Shown here: piece by piece, positions 46,571 to 55,731 of the stretch | Layout: every line of letters begins with the position of its first letter | How positions within the stretch are numbered: the first letter of the stretch is position 1 | NCBI GenBank assembly: GCA_035999765.1 | Contig: CP108521.1 | Span: 9,114,001 to 9,178,000, forward strand | Length of the DNA: 64,000 nt | Reading direction: 5' to 3' | Origin: Streptomyces sp. NBC_01231 | GTDB lineage: Bacteria; Actinomycetota; Actinomycetes; Streptomycetales; Streptomycetaceae | The notes under the pieces: generated by a model | Told to the model about the DNA's origin: nothing | The model's input: only the letters and a program-made list of their open reading frames with translations | Database searches by the model: none | Position numbers and translations under genes: made by a program

Positions 46571-48580
46571 GTGACGATTCTGGAGAACATCCGGGGACCA
46601 CGCGACCTGAAGGCGCTGTCCGAGGCGGAACTCGGCGAACTGTCAGAAGAGATAAGGGAGTTCCTGGTGCACGCGGTCGCCAGGACCGGCGGACACCTCG
46701 GGCCCAACCTGGGCGTGGTGGAACTGACCATCGCACTCCACCGGGTCTTCGAGTCACCGGTCGACCGCATCCTGTGGGACACCGGTCACCAGAGCTATGT
46801 GCACAAGCTGCTGACAGGGCGTCAGGACTTCTCCAAACTGCGCGGCAAGGGCGGCCTGTCCGGCTACCCCTCGCGCGAGGAGTCCGAGCACGACGTGATC
46901 GAGAACAGCCACGCCTCCACCGCGCTCGGCTGGGCCGACGGACTCGCCAAGGCCCGCCAGGTGCAGGGCGAGAAGGGTCATGTCGTCGCGGTCATCGGCG
47001 ACGGCGCGCTGACCGGCGGCATGGCCTGGGAGGCGCTCAACAACATCGCGGCTGCCAAGGACCGGCCGCTGATCATCGTCGTCAACGACAACGAGCGGTC
47101 CTACGCGCCGACCATCGGCGGCCTCGCCAACCACCTGGCCACGCTGCGCACGACCGACGGCTACGAGAAGGTCCTGGCCTGGGGGAAGGACGTACTGCTG
47201 CGGACCCCGCTGGTCGGCAACACCGTCTACGAGTCGCTGCACGGCGCCAAGAAGGGCTTCAAGGACGCCTTCGCCCCGCAGGGCATGTTCGAGGACCTCG
47301 GCCTCAAGTACGTCGGCCCGATCGACGGGCACGACCTCAAGGCCGTCGAGTCGGCGCTCAGGCGCGCCAAACGCTTCCACGGGCCGGTGCTCGTGCACTG
47401 CCTCACCGAGAAGGGGCGCGGCTACGAACCCGCCCTGGCGCACGAGGAGGACCACTTCCACACCGTCGGGGTGATGGACCCGCTCACCTGTGAGCCGCTC
47501 ACGCCGACCAAGGGGCCGTCCTGGACCGCTGTGTTCGGCGACGAGATGGTGCGGATCGGCGAGGAGCGGGACGACGTCGTGGCGATCACGGCGGCCATGC
47601 TGCACCCGGTGGGGCTCGGCAGGTTCGCGGCCCGCTTCCCCGACCGGGTGTGGGACGTGGGCATCGCCGAGCAGCACGCGGCCGTCTCCGCGGCCGGCCT
47701 CGCCACGGGCGGACTGCATCCGGTCGTCGCCGTGTACGCGACGTTCCTGAACCGCGCCTTCGACCAGCTCCTGATGGATGTCGCCCTGCACCGCTGCGGC
47801 GTCACGTTCGTGCTGGACCGGGCCGGGGTGACGGGCGTCGACGGGCCCTCCCACAACGGGATGTGGGACATGTCGATCCTCCAGGTCGTGCCGGGCCTCA
47901 GGATCGCCGCGCCGCGCGACGCCGAGCAGTTGGGGGCCCAGCTCCGGGAGGCCGTCGCGGTGGACGACGCGCCGACACTGGTCCGCTTCCCGAAGGAGTC
48001 GGTGGGACCGCTGATCCCGGCGGTCGACCGGGTGGGCGGCATGGACGTCCTGCACCGCGCGGACCGTCCCGAGGTGCTCCTGGTCGCCGTGGGCGTGATG
48101 GCACCCGTCTGCCTCCAGGCCGCCGAGCTGCTGGAGGCCCGGGGCATCGGCTGCACCGTCGTCGACCCCCGCTGGGTCAAGCCCGTCGACCCGGCGCTCC
48201 CCGGCCTCGCCGCCGCGCACCATCTGGTCGCCGTCGTCGAGGACAACAGCCGCGCCTCCGGCGTGGGCGCAGCGGTGGCGCTCGTCCTGGGTGACGCCGA
48301 AGTCGACGTTCCCGTACGGCGGTTCGGCATCCCGGAGCAGTTCCTCGCGCACGCCAAGCGGGGCGAGGTGCTCGCCGACATCGGCCTCACTCCTGTCGAG
48401 GTCGCCGGACGGATCGGGGCGAGTCTGGCCGTCAAGGCAGCGATCCTGCCCGCCCAGAACGCGGGTCCGGCCGTCCAGGAACCCTCGTCCAGGGCAGAAC
48501 AGGGACCGTCGTCCAGGGCAGAACAGGGACCGTCGTCCAGGGCGAAGAAGGAAGCGCCGTCCAAGGAGAAACAGGAATGA
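46571..48580 (+). CDS. dxs: 1-deoxy-D-xylulose-5-phosphate synthase
   Basis: A 669-residue thiamine-diphosphate enzyme, first step of the MEP pathway. TPP site [17 protein letters not shown], catalytic His in [11 protein letters not shown], and the pyrimidine/transketolase domain [15 protein letters not shown]. The C-terminus carries an unusual tail after residue 635 ([16 protein letters not shown]...EKQE) made by a 24-bp tandem repeat. GTG 46571 follows AGGGGG. Stop overlaps the hpnO start (ATGA). It is probably a second, hopanoid-dedicated dxs. Confidence 0.96.
   Translation: MTILENIRGPRDLKALSEAELGELSEEIREFLVHAVARTGGHLGPNLGVVELTIALHRVFESPVDRILWDTGHQSYVHKLLTGRQDFSKLRGKGGLSGYPSREESEHDVIENSHASTALGWADGLAKARQVQGEKGHVVAVIGDGALTGGMAWEALNNIAAAKDRPLIIVVNDNERSYAPTIGGLANHLATLRTTDGYEKVLAWGKDVLLRTPLVGNTVYESLHGAKKGFKDAFAPQGMFEDLGLKYVGPIDGHDLKAVESALRRAKRFHGPVLVHCLTEKGRGYEPALAHEEDHFHTVGVMDPLTCEPLTPTKGPSWTAVFGDEMVRIGEERDDVVAITAAMLHPVGLGRFAARFPDRVWDVGIAEQHAAVSAAGLATGGLHPVVAVYATFLNRAFDQLLMDVALHRCGVTFVLDRAGVTGVDGPSHNGMWDMSILQVVPGLRIAAPRDAEQLGAQLREAVAVDDAPTLVRFPKESVGPLIPAVDRVGGMDVLHRADRPEVLLVAVGVMAPVCLQAAELLEARGIGCTVVDPRWVKPVDPALPGLAAAHHLVAVVEDNSRASGVGAAVALVLGDAEVDVPVRRFGIPEQFLAHAKRGEVLADIGLTPVEVAGRIGASLAVKAAILPAQNAGPAVQEPSSRAEQGPSSRAEQGPSSRAKKEAPSKEKQE
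48485..48544 (+). repeat. 24-bp tandem repeat in the 3' end of dxs
   Basis: Two perfect copies of a 24-bp unit (48485-48508, 48509-48532) and a third partial copy. Each encodes eight residues of the form SSRAEQGP, lying after the catalytic domains. In-frame length means copy-number changes keep the gene open. Confidence 0.85.
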
Positions 48581-49995
48581 CAACCGCGGAATCCGCGTCG
48601 CCCTCCTCGGCCGCCGGGACGTTCGACCTCGGCGCGTTGCTGGCCGAGCGCGGAGCCGAGCGCTACGAGCTGCACGCCAAGTACCTGAACCACCAGCTCC
48701 CGCGCATGCTGCACACCATCGGCTTCGACAAGGTCTACGAGCGGGGTGAGGGCGCCCACTTCTGGGACGCGGACGGCAACGACTACCTGGACATGCTCGC
48801 CGGCTTCGGGGTGATGGGCCTGGGCCGCCACCACCCCGTCGTCCGCAAGGCGCTGCACGACGTCCTGGACGCCCAGCTCGCCGACCTGACCCGCTTCGAC
48901 TGTCAGCCGCTGCCCGGGCTGCTGGCCGAGAAGCTGCTCGGTCACAGTCCGCACCTGGACCGGGTGTTCTTCGGCAACAGCGGGACGGAGGCGGTCGAGA
49001 CCGCGCTGAAGTTCGCCCGCTACGCCACTGGGAAACCCAGGATCCTGTACTGCGACCACGCCTTCCACGGCCTGACCACCGGATCGTTGTCGGTCAACGG
49101 CGAGGACGGCTTCCGGGACGGCTTCGCCCCGCTGCTGCCCGACACGGCCGTCCCGCTCGGTGATCTCGACGCCCTGGCACGGGAGTTGAAGAAGGGCGAC
49201 GTCGCCGCGCTGGTCGTCGAACCCATCCAGGGCAAGGGCGTTCACGAGGCACCGCCGGGCTATCTGCGGGCCGCCCAGGAGCTGCTGCACCGGCACAAGG
49301 CGCTGCTCATCGCCGACGAGGTGCAGACGGGACTGGGACGCACCGGCGACTTCTACGCCTACCAGCACGAGGAAGGCGTCGAACCCGACCTGGTGTGCGT
49401 GGCCAAGGCGCTGTCGGGCGGGTATGTGCCGGTCGGCGCCACCCTCGGCAAGGACTGGATCTTCAGGAAGGTCTACTCGTCCATGGACCGGGTGCTGGTC
49501 CACTCGGCGAGCTTCGGGTCCAACGCGCAGGCCATGGCGGCGGGGTTGGCCGTGCTGTCCGTCATGGAGAGCGAGCAGATCGTCGCCGGCGCCCGGGCCA
49601 CCGGCGACCTGCTGAAGTCCCGGCTCTCGGCGCTGGTGGACACGTACGAGCTGCTCGCCGACGTCCGCGGCCGGGGCCTGATGATCGGCATCGAGTTCGG
49701 AAAGCCCAAGTCGCTGAAGCTGCGCAGTCGCTGGACCATGTTGCAGGCCGCACGCAAGGGACTGTTCGCGCAGATGGTGGTCGTCCCGCTGCTGCAACGT
49801 CACCGCATCCTCACCCAGGTCTCCGGCGACCACCTGGAGGTGATCAAGCTGATCCCGCCGCTGGTCATCGGGGAGGAGGAGGTGAACCGGTTCGTGGACG
49901 CCTTCACGGACGTGATGGACGACGCGCACAGCGGCGGCGGGCTGATGTGGGACTTCGGCAAGACGCTGATCAAGCAGGCGGTGGCCAACCGATAG
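48577..49995 (+). CDS. hpnO: Class III aminotransferase HpnO (hopanoid side-chain)
   Basis: A 472-residue PLP enzyme. The Schiff-base Lys is in [18 protein letters not shown]-phosphate contacts are in [20 protein letters not shown] and in [12 protein letters not shown]. It is expected to make aminobacteriohopanetriol from the ribosylhopane derivative. ATG 48577 overlaps dxs by 4 bp; AAGGAGAAACAGGA precedes it. It is the last gene of the operon. Confidence 0.93.
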   Translation: MTTAESASPSSAAGTFDLGALLAERGAERYELHAKYLNHQLPRMLHTIGFDKVYERGEGAHFWDADGNDYLDMLAGFGVMGLGRHHPVVRKALHDVLDAQLADLTRFDCQPLPGLLAEKLLGHSPHLDRVFFGNSGTEAVETALKFARYATGKPRILYCDHAFHGLTTGSLSVNGEDGFRDGFAPLLPDTAVPLGDLDALARELKKGDVAALVVEPIQGKGVHEAPPGYLRAAQELLHRHKALLIADEVQTGLGRTGDFYAYQHEEGVEPDLVCVAKALSGGYVPVGATLGKDWIFRKVYSSMDRVLVHSASFGSNAQAMAAGLAVLSVMESEQIVAGARATGDLLKSRLSALVDTYELLADVRGRGLMIGIEFGKPKSLKLRSRWTMLQAARKGLFAQMVVVPLLQRHRILTQVSGDHLEVIKLIPPLVIGEEEVNRFVDAFTDVMDDAHSGGGLMWDFGKTLIKQAVANR

Positions 49996-50068
49996 AGCGA
50001 GCCCGGGGGGCCGGGGAGCCGGGGTGCCGGGGTGCCGACGGGGTTTCCCGTATGGACGGAGGAGACTT

Positions 50069-50103
50069 TTGCCTCTGAGGCAAGAAATTTGCCGCAGAGG
50101 CAA
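50069..50103. promoter_or_regulatory. Double palindromic operator upstream of the XRE-cupin gene
   Basis: TTGCCTCTGAGGCAA (50069-50083) is a perfect 7-1-7 palindrome. TTGCCGCAGAGGCAA (50089-50103) has the same outer arms. They are 20 bp apart centre to centre, about two helical turns. Together they lie immediately upstream of the regulator's ribosome site. Autoregulation by the XRE protein is inferred. Confidence 0.75.
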
Positions 50104-50123
50104 GGTCGCGGCTCAATGGAGGC

Positions 50124-50753
50124 ATGAGCTCACCGGAAGCCGACAACGAGCCGTCGTCCGGGCCGGTCGCCGACCTGCCCGCGGTCGCACCTCAGCTGCG
50201 TGCCCTGCGCCACCGTGCCTCCCTCACCCTGGAGGCCGCCGCCCGGGCCGCCGGACTGTCGCCCGCCCACCTCTCCCGGCTGGAGACCGGGCAGCGTCAG
50301 CCCTCGCTGCCGATGCTGCTCGCGCTCGCCCGCATCTACGGTACGACGGTCTCGGAACTCCTCGGCGAGACGGCCGCGGAGCGGGACGCCATCGTGCGTG
50401 GGGCCGACATGGAGCCGACCGCGGCCGGCGGCTGGACCTACTGGCAGGCCGGCGCGTCCGGCCGGGGCATGCAGGCTCTGCGCGTCCATGTCCCGTACGG
50501 CTCCCAGGGCGACATCGTGCGGGTGCACCCCGGTGAGGAGTGGCTGCATGTCCTCAGGGGGCGGCTGCGGCTGCGCCTCGGGGACACCACGCACCGGCTC
50601 GCACCGGGTGACAGCGCGCACTTCGACTCGCTGACCCCGCACCGCATCGCCGCCCAGGACCCCGACGGGGTCGAGCTCCTGTTCGTCCACACCCTGCTGC
50701 AGAGTCCCACGGCCACGCTGTGCCTGGGCCCCACCCCTGGAGACATGCCATGA
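50124..50753 (+). CDS. XRE-family regulator with C-terminal cupin
   Basis: A 209-residue protein. Cro/C1-type HTH (about 25-80): LTLEAAARAAGLSPAHLSRL then ETGQRQPSL. Cupin barrel (about 110-195) with HPGEEWLHVLRGRLRLRLGD and FDSLTPHRI. Cupin XRE regulators bind a small ligand or sense metabolites. ATG 50124 follows GGAGG. Its stop overlaps the start of a 40-residue membrane peptide, so the two are probably a functional pair. Confidence 0.92.
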   Translation: MSSPEADNEPSSGPVADLPAVAPQLRALRHRASLTLEAAARAAGLSPAHLSRLETGQRQPSLPMLLALARIYGTTVSELLGETAAERDAIVRGADMEPTAAGGWTYWQAGASGRGMQALRVHVPYGSQGDIVRVHPGEEWLHVLRGRLRLRLGDTTHRLAPGDSAHFDSLTPHRIAAQDPDGVELLFVHTLLQSPTATLCLGPTPGDMP

Positions 50754-50872
50754 CTGACATGGAGGAGAAGTTCCCTCGCGCCCTGTGGGTGCGCCTCATC
50801 ATCTACATCGCGGTCGGCCATGTGTTCGCGGCCTTCATCTACTTCCTGTTCGAGCTGGGCGCCAAGCAGTGA
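50750..50872 (+). CDS. 40-residue membrane peptide (DUF6126-like)
   Basis: ATG 50750 overlaps the XRE stop (ATGA). The peptide starts MTDMEEKFPRALWVRLIIYI and continues with a single hydrophobic helix (LIIYIAVGHVFAAFIYFLF) before ELGAKQ. From memory it matches DUF6126 peptides that accompany XRE-cupin genes in streptomycetes. Its role is unknown; a membrane partner or signal for the regulator is possible. Confidence 0.78.
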   Translation: MTDMEEKFPRALWVRLIIYIAVGHVFAAFIYFLFELGAKQ

Positions 50873-50919
50873 CCTCTCGGGCGGTCACGCCTCAGGGGTG
50901 AACTCGCAGGCGGAAGCAC

Positions 50920-51717
50920 TCAGTCCAGCAGTCGCTCGCGCAGCCGCTCCCGGATCTCCGGAGTGACTCCCACGCCCTTCTCCAGGTAGGTGTCGACCTC
51001 GCCCCAGGTCTCCTCGATCGTGTCGAAGGCGGCGCTCAGATACTCGGCGCGGGCCTCGAAGAGGGGACTGAGCAGCTCCATGACCTCGGGGGAGTAGGCC
51101 GAGGCGGAGCTGCCGCTGCGCCGCACCTTGTAGCGGCGGTGCTTCGCGTTCGACTCCAGGTAGTCGGCGAGGATCGCCTCCCGCTCGACGCCCACGGCGA
51201 GCAGTGTCACCGCCACGGACAGACCCGCGCGGTCCTTGCCGGCCGCGCAGTGCATGAGCGCGGGGACACTGTCCTCGGCCATGGAGCGCAGCACCAGGGA
51301 GTGTTCGGCGGTGCGCTCCTTGATGATGGCGCGGTACGAGTTGATCATCCGGTCCGCGGCCCTGCCGTCGCCCAGGGTCTCGCGCAGCTCGTCGATCCGG
51401 CCGTCACGGACCATCGTCCAGAACTCGCTGCCATGGGCCGGATCCGTCAGCGGAAGGTTCACATTGCGCACGCCCGGCAGCTCGACGTCGGGACCCTCCA
51501 GCTTCTGGTCGGCCGCGTTGCGGAAGTCGAAGATCGTGTGCAGGCCCAGGGAGGCGAGGAACGCCGCGTCTTCGGCGGTCGCGTGTGCGAGGTGACCGCT
51601 GCGGAACAGCACTCCGGGCCGCACCCTGCGGCCGTCCACGGTCGGCAGGCCCCCGACGTCACGGAAGTTGCGCACTCCGGACAGCTCGGGTTCGGTCGAC
51701 GGGGCCTGCTGGGTCAC
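50920..51717 (-). CDS. Tyrosine/lipid phosphatase family protein (Y_phosphatase3)
   Basis: A 265-residue cytoplasmic phosphatase. The CX5R active site is MHCAAGKDRAG (Cys and Arg of the P-loop). The N-terminal LSGVRNFRDVGGL and FRSGHLAH match the PtpB/LipA-like family acting on phosphotyrosine or phosphoinositides. GTG 51717 is preceded by GGGAGGAACCCCC. Upstream, on the other strand, lies the alpha-galactosidase, with about 180 bp between starts. Confidence 0.92.
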   Translation of the reverse strand: MTQQAPSTEPELSGVRNFRDVGGLPTVDGRRVRPGVLFRSGHLAHATAEDAAFLASLGLHTIFDFRNAADQKLEGPDVELPGVRNVNLPLTDPAHGSEFWTMVRDGRIDELRETLGDGRAADRMINSYRAIIKERTAEHSLVLRSMAEDSVPALMHCAAGKDRAGLSVAVTLLAVGVEREAILADYLESNAKHRRYKVRRSGSSASAYSPEVMELLSPLFEARAEYLSAAFDTIEETWGEVDTYLEKGVGVTPEIRERLRERLLD

Positions 51718-51863
51718 GGGGGTTCCTCCCAATCGGTGCCGTCGACGCGGCTCGACGGCGGGCACCCACCCGACGATACGACATGGCTTCGTAGGGCACG
51801 CAGTTGTCCACAGACGTTGCGTCGAGGGCTTGCCGACCTCGATGATGTTGATGCTTGAGTGCA

Positions 51864-51893
51864 CCTGTTCGTGTCTGTTCGTACCTGTGAGGG
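51864..51893 (+). promoter_or_regulatory. Direct-repeat site upstream of alpha-galactosidase
   Basis: Three 10-bp units (CCTGTTCGTG, TCTGTTCGTA, CCTGTGAGGG) end at the ribosome site. TGTTCGT direct repeats fit a DeoR/GntR-type regulator and would block the promoter; no regulator gene is nearby. Confidence 0.4.
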
Positions 51894-51898
51894 ACAAA

Positions 51899-53974
51899 AT
51901 GCTGGAGATCGCCGACAACGGCCGCACGTGGATTCTGTCCGGGCCGACCAGCAGTTACGCCGTCCACCTCACCGAGGACGACGAACTGCTGCATCTGCAC
52001 TGGGGGCCACGGATCGCGTTGGCCGACGCCGAGGCCCTCGCCGTGCGCCCGCTGCCGGACTACTGGCCCTTCGAGTCCCCGCTCGACGGACGCGAGGAGT
52101 ACCCGGTCGAGGGCGGCCCCCGCTTCGTCCGCCCCGCCCTGTCCGTGCGCACGGACGAGCGGCGCGGCACCGAGTGGGTCTTCGAGGCGTACGAGCGTGG
52201 CGGGGACGACGAGCTGCGGCTCAGATTCCGCGACGGCGGCCTCACGATCACCCTGCACCACCGCATGCGGCACGACGTCGTGGAGCGCTGGGTGAGCCTG
52301 GACAACGAGGGCCCCGCCGTGGAGCTCCTGCGCGCCGACTCCGCCACCTGGACCCTGCCCGACCGCGAGACCGGCTGGCGGCTGTCGCACCTGCACGGCC
52401 GCTGGGCCGCGGAGTCCCAGCTCGTGCGCGCACCCCTCACCTACGGCGAGAAGGTCATCGGCAGCCGTCGCGGCCACACCGGGCACCAGCACCTGCCGTG
52501 GGTCGCGCTCGACACCGACGCGACCGAGGAGCGCGGCGAGGTCTACGGCTGCGCCCTCGGCTGGTCCGGGTCCTGGCGCATCGCCGTGGCCGAACTGCCC
52601 GACACGCGCGTGCAGATCACCGGCGGCGCGGGGTACGACGACTCCGGCCTGCTCCGTCTGGAGGCCGGGGAGTCCTTCACCGCTCCCGTCTTCGCCGGCC
52701 TGTGGAGCGACGCCGGCTACGGCGGGGCGAGCCGCGCCTGGCACGCCTATCAGCGGGCGTACGTCATCCCGGACGCGGACCGGGACCGGCCGGTGCTGTT
52801 CAACTCCTGGGAGGCCACCGAGTTCGACATCTCCGAGGAGCAGCAGGGGGAGCTGGCCCGCCGGGCCGCGGCGATCGGCGTCGAGCTGTTCGTCATCGAC
52901 GACGGCTGGTTCGGGAAGCGGACGAGCGACCGTGCGGGGCTCGGCGACTGGACGCCCAATGCCGACCGCTTCCCGGGCGGCCTGAAGCCCCTCGCCGACT
53001 CCGTGCACGCTCTCGGCATGCAGTTCGGCATCTGGGTCGAGCCGGAAATGGTCAATCCGGACAGCGACCTCTACCGCGCCCACCCGGACTGGGTGCAGTA
53101 CCAACCAGGGCGAAAGCGGACGGAACTGCGCAACCAGCTGGTGCTGAACCTCGCGCGCGAGGACGTCCAGGAGTATCTCTGGGAGCGGCTGCACGGGCTG
53201 CTCTCCAGCGCCCCGATCGACTATGTGAAGTGGGACTTCAACCGCTGCTTCACGGACGCGGGCTGGCCCGACGACGCCTACCCGCAGCGCCTGTGGGTCG
53301 ATCACGTGAACGCGCTGTACCGCCTGTTGGACCGGCTGCGCCAGGCCCACCCGGGCGTCGCCTTCGAGTCCTGCTCGGGCGGCGGCGGCCGGATCGACCT
53401 CGGTGTCATGAGCCGTACCGACCAGGTGTGGACCTCCGACAACACCGACCCGCTCGACCGGCTCGCCATCCAGCACGGATTCAGCCAGATCCATCCCGCG
53501 CGCGCGATGGCCGCCTGGGTCACGGACAGCCCCAACACCCAGCTCAACGGCCGGGTCAGCACCTTGCGGTTCCGGTTCGTCAGCGCCATGGCCGGGGTGC
53601 TCGGAGTCGGCGGGGACCTCGCTGAGTGGACCGAGGAGGAACTCGCCGAGGCCCGCGACTGGGTGACTCTCTACAAGGAGATCCGTCCCCTCGTGCAGCG
53701 TGGCGACCTCTATCGACTGCGCCCGCCGGAGGGCGGATCGAGCGCGGTGCAGTACGTTCTGGGTGACGAAACGGTCGTCCTGGCCTGGCTCCAGGCGCAG
53801 CGCCACGGCGAGCCGGTGCCGGCGCTGCGGCTGCGCGGACTCGACCCGGCGGCCTCGTACGAATGCCGTGAAACGGGCGAAGTCCACCGCGGGGCCGTGC
53901 TGCTGCATCACGGACTGCGGACCGGCCTCCGGGGTGACCTCGATGCGACGGTTCTCCGACTGCGCCGCATCTGA
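51899..53974 (+). CDS. GH36 alpha-galactosidase
   Basis: A 691-residue cytoplasmic glycosidase. N-terminal beta-sandwich (about 1-300), TIM barrel (about 300-610), C-terminal beta domain. The nucleophile is Asp446 (DYVKWDFNR) and the acid/base Asp514 (SDNTDPLDR). GIWVEPEMVNPDSDLYRAHP is the family hallmark. It releases alpha-galactose from raffinose-type sugars. ATG 51899 has GAGGGAC upstream. No transporter adjoins it. Confidence 0.95.
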   Translation: MLEIADNGRTWILSGPTSSYAVHLTEDDELLHLHWGPRIALADAEALAVRPLPDYWPFESPLDGREEYPVEGGPRFVRPALSVRTDERRGTEWVFEAYERGGDDELRLRFRDGGLTITLHHRMRHDVVERWVSLDNEGPAVELLRADSATWTLPDRETGWRLSHLHGRWAAESQLVRAPLTYGEKVIGSRRGHTGHQHLPWVALDTDATEERGEVYGCALGWSGSWRIAVAELPDTRVQITGGAGYDDSGLLRLEAGESFTAPVFAGLWSDAGYGGASRAWHAYQRAYVIPDADRDRPVLFNSWEATEFDISEEQQGELARRAAAIGVELFVIDDGWFGKRTSDRAGLGDWTPNADRFPGGLKPLADSVHALGMQFGIWVEPEMVNPDSDLYRAHPDWVQYQPGRKRTELRNQLVLNLAREDVQEYLWERLHGLLSSAPIDYVKWDFNRCFTDAGWPDDAYPQRLWVDHVNALYRLLDRLRQAHPGVAFESCSGGGGRIDLGVMSRTDQVWTSDNTDPLDRLAIQHGFSQIHPARAMAAWVTDSPNTQLNGRVSTLRFRFVSAMAGVLGVGGDLAEWTEEELAEARDWVTLYKEIRPLVQRGDLYRLRPPEGGSSAVQYVLGDETVVLAWLQAQRHGEPVPALRLRGLDPAASYECRETGEVHRGAVLLHHGLRTGLRGDLDATVLRLRRI

Positions 53975-54227
53975 GAGTTCTGCCCGAATTGGCGGCTTCA
54001 TTCCAACTCGGCCTGAAATAAGGTGACCTGGGGGCCGGTGCGTGAGGAGCGTCATATTCGTGACCGTGCGTCGCCCGTCATGTTCACGTAATTCTTATGC
54101 ATTTCAAGGGAATTAGAGTGTGGGCGATCTTTTGATTTACTGAGGGTGACCGGTAATTCCCATGAGGGATCAACGGAAACGCATTTTCATGCAACCTTCC
54201 GCTTGTCCCTGTGCGTCTTTGTCGCTT
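53975..54227. other. AT-rich upstream region of the riboswitch-controlled hydrolase
   Basis: A 253-bp stretch with no gene, clearly more AT-rich than the neighbourhood (GTAATTCTTATGCATTTCAA and similar). It should contain the promoter of the long-leader M23 transcript. I cannot assign -35/-10 with confidence. Confidence 0.5.
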
Positions 54228-54432
54228 ACGTTCGCCACCGATCCGGACGGACGCCCAATCCTGCCGCCGCCCGGGGCCCGTCCACACTCACCCGTACACG
54301 GCAGGAGCGGGGGACCCACAGGTACAACCGCCTGTCTCGGTTCTCCGGAACAGGCTTGGGGTTAAGTCGTACTTCGGTATGGCCGGGCATCTCCAGTCCG
54401 CACCCGACAGCTCACCTCGCAGGCGCCGGAGA
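54228..54432 (+). ncRNA. ydaO-type (c-di-AMP) riboswitch
   Basis: The leader contains the hallmark segments of the ydaO class in order: CGCCCAATCCTGCCGC, then GGCAGGAGCGGGGGACCCA, then GGGGTTAAGTCG, and CCGGGCATCTCCAGTCCGCA with an ACCCGACAGCTCACCTCG tail. In Streptomyces this class precedes rpfA and LysM/M23 cell-wall hydrolase genes and turns them off when c-di-AMP is high. The gene directly downstream is exactly such a hydrolase. Boundaries are approximate. Confidence 0.85.
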
Positions 54433-54442
54433 GGAATTCGCC

Positions 54443-55393
54443 ATGCCCGCGAAGGGTAAGCATCGCCAACCGAAGAACCAGCGCTTCGCCCGTTCCATCG
54501 CCGTCGCCGGAGCCGGCGGCGCCGCACTCGCACTCCCGCTTCTCGGGGCCACCGGCGCCTATGCGGCGAGTCCCCAGTCAGTTTCCGAGAATTCCGTTCA
54601 GTCGTCAGTTCCGACTGCCGCCAAAAAGTCGGTGGCCGCGCGGACTTCGGGCGTGAAGACCTATGTGGTGCGGGCCGGCGACTGTCTCGCGAAGATCGCC
54701 GATGAGCAGAACGTCAGCGGAGGCTGGCAGAAGCTCTACGCCGACAACCGTGAGGCCGTCGGCGGCAATCCGTCGCTGATCCATCCCGGTCTGAAGCTCA
54801 CGATCGGCCAGAAGGCCACGACGGGTGCCGGGAAGACCGAGTCGTCGGCCTCCTCGTCGAAGCCGAAGCCGAAGCCGAAGCCGAAGGCGCAGTCGTCGTC
54901 TTCGTCTTCGTCGGCGTCCTCGTCGCAGAAGTCGCAGCAGTCGACGGTGGCCGCTCAGAGCGCCGTGACCACCAGCACCGCGAACGGCTTCACCCTCCCG
55001 GTCAGTGGCGCCGTCATCGGCACGGGTTACCACGTGGCGGGCAGCATGTGGGCCAGCGGCTACCACACCGGTGTCGACTTCATCGTCCCGACCGGTACCC
55101 CGCTCAAGGCCGTGGGCGCGGGCACGGTCGTCTCCGCGGGCTGGGGCGGTGCGTACGGCAACCAGGTCGTCATCAGGCTGGCCGACGGCTACTACGCGCA
55201 GTACGCGCACCTGTCCGCGCTCTCCGTCTCCAGCGGCCAGACCGTGACCGAGGGCCAGCAGATCGGTCTCTCCGGCGCGACCGGCAACGTGACCGGGCCG
55301 CACCTGCACTTCGAGATCCGCACCACGCCGGACTACGGCTCGGACGTGGACCCGATCGCCTACCTCCGCTCGAAGGGTGTCTCGGTCGGCTGA
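54443..55393 (+). CDS. Secreted LysM + M23 peptidase (cell-wall hydrolase)
   Basis: A 316-residue exported protein. Basic N-terminus and signal FARSIAVAGAGGAALALPLL ending near AYAA. A LysM-like domain (about 70-120, VKTYVVRAGDCLAKIADEQN) binds peptidoglycan. A Ser/Lys/Pro linker with KPKPKPK and poly-Ser follows. The M23 domain has HTGVDFIVPTGTPL and HLHFEIR as metal ligands. It cleaves peptidoglycan peptides during growth or spore germination. ATG 54443 follows GGAGAGGAATTC. Riboswitch control by c-di-AMP is likely. Confidence 0.94.
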   Translation: MPAKGKHRQPKNQRFARSIAVAGAGGAALALPLLGATGAYAASPQSVSENSVQSSVPTAAKKSVAARTSGVKTYVVRAGDCLAKIADEQNVSGGWQKLYADNREAVGGNPSLIHPGLKLTIGQKATTGAGKTESSASSSKPKPKPKPKAQSSSSSSSASSSQKSQQSTVAAQSAVTTSTANGFTLPVSGAVIGTGYHVAGSMWASGYHTGVDFIVPTGTPLKAVGAGTVVSAGWGGAYGNQVVIRLADGYYAQYAHLSALSVSSGQTVTEGQQIGLSGATGNVTGPHLHFEIRTTPDYGSDVDPIAYLRSKGVSVG

Positions 55394-55426
55394 CGCCGCC
55401 CTCACGACCACCTGCCTGACACGCTG

Positions 55427-55465
55427 CCGAAGGCCGGACCCTCGATCCCCGGGTCCGGCCTTCGG
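55427..55465 (+). terminator. Strong hairpin terminator after the M23 gene
   Basis: CCGAAGGCCGGACCC (55427-55441) and GGGTCCGGCCTTCGG (55451-55465) are a perfect 15-bp stem with a 9-nt loop. Confidence 0.85.
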
Positions 55466-55600
55466 TATGTCTGGGTGCGTCACAATATATTCCGGATCAT
55501 TCCCGGCCGATCCGTGATCATCGCATTGCGGCCCTGTGGCGAAAGAGCTCGGTACGTCGACAGAGTGCAGGCGTGGAGGGCACAGTGAACTCCGCTTCTG

Positions 55601-55614
55601 TGTAAGCGCTTTCT
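55601..55614. promoter_or_regulatory. LacI-type operator-like site TGTAAGCGCTTTCT
   Basis: The core AAGCGCTT (55604-55611) with TGT/TCT flanks matches the usual LacI/CcpA operator pattern. It lies 118 bp upstream of the DUF6250-like gene. A sugar-responsive repressor encoded elsewhere is the simplest explanation. Confidence 0.5.
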
Positions 55615-55636
55615 CCCCGCCGAATCCGTCGACCAC

Positions 55637-55703
55637 CAAGCCCGTGACCAAGCCCGTGACGGAGCCCATGACCGAGCCCGTCACCACCCCCGTCACCGCA
55701 CCC
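55637..55703 (+). repeat. 12-bp degenerate tandem repeat (GTGACCAAGCCC type)
   Basis: Five to six units of 12 bp, e.g. GTGACCAAGCCC, GTGACGGAGCCC, ATGACCGAGCCC. It lies directly upstream of the next gene's ribosome site. One frame would read as (VTxP)n but is out of frame with the gene. Confidence 0.65.
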
Positions 55704-55731
55704 GACCGCTTCCCGGAAGGAGCCGTCTCCC

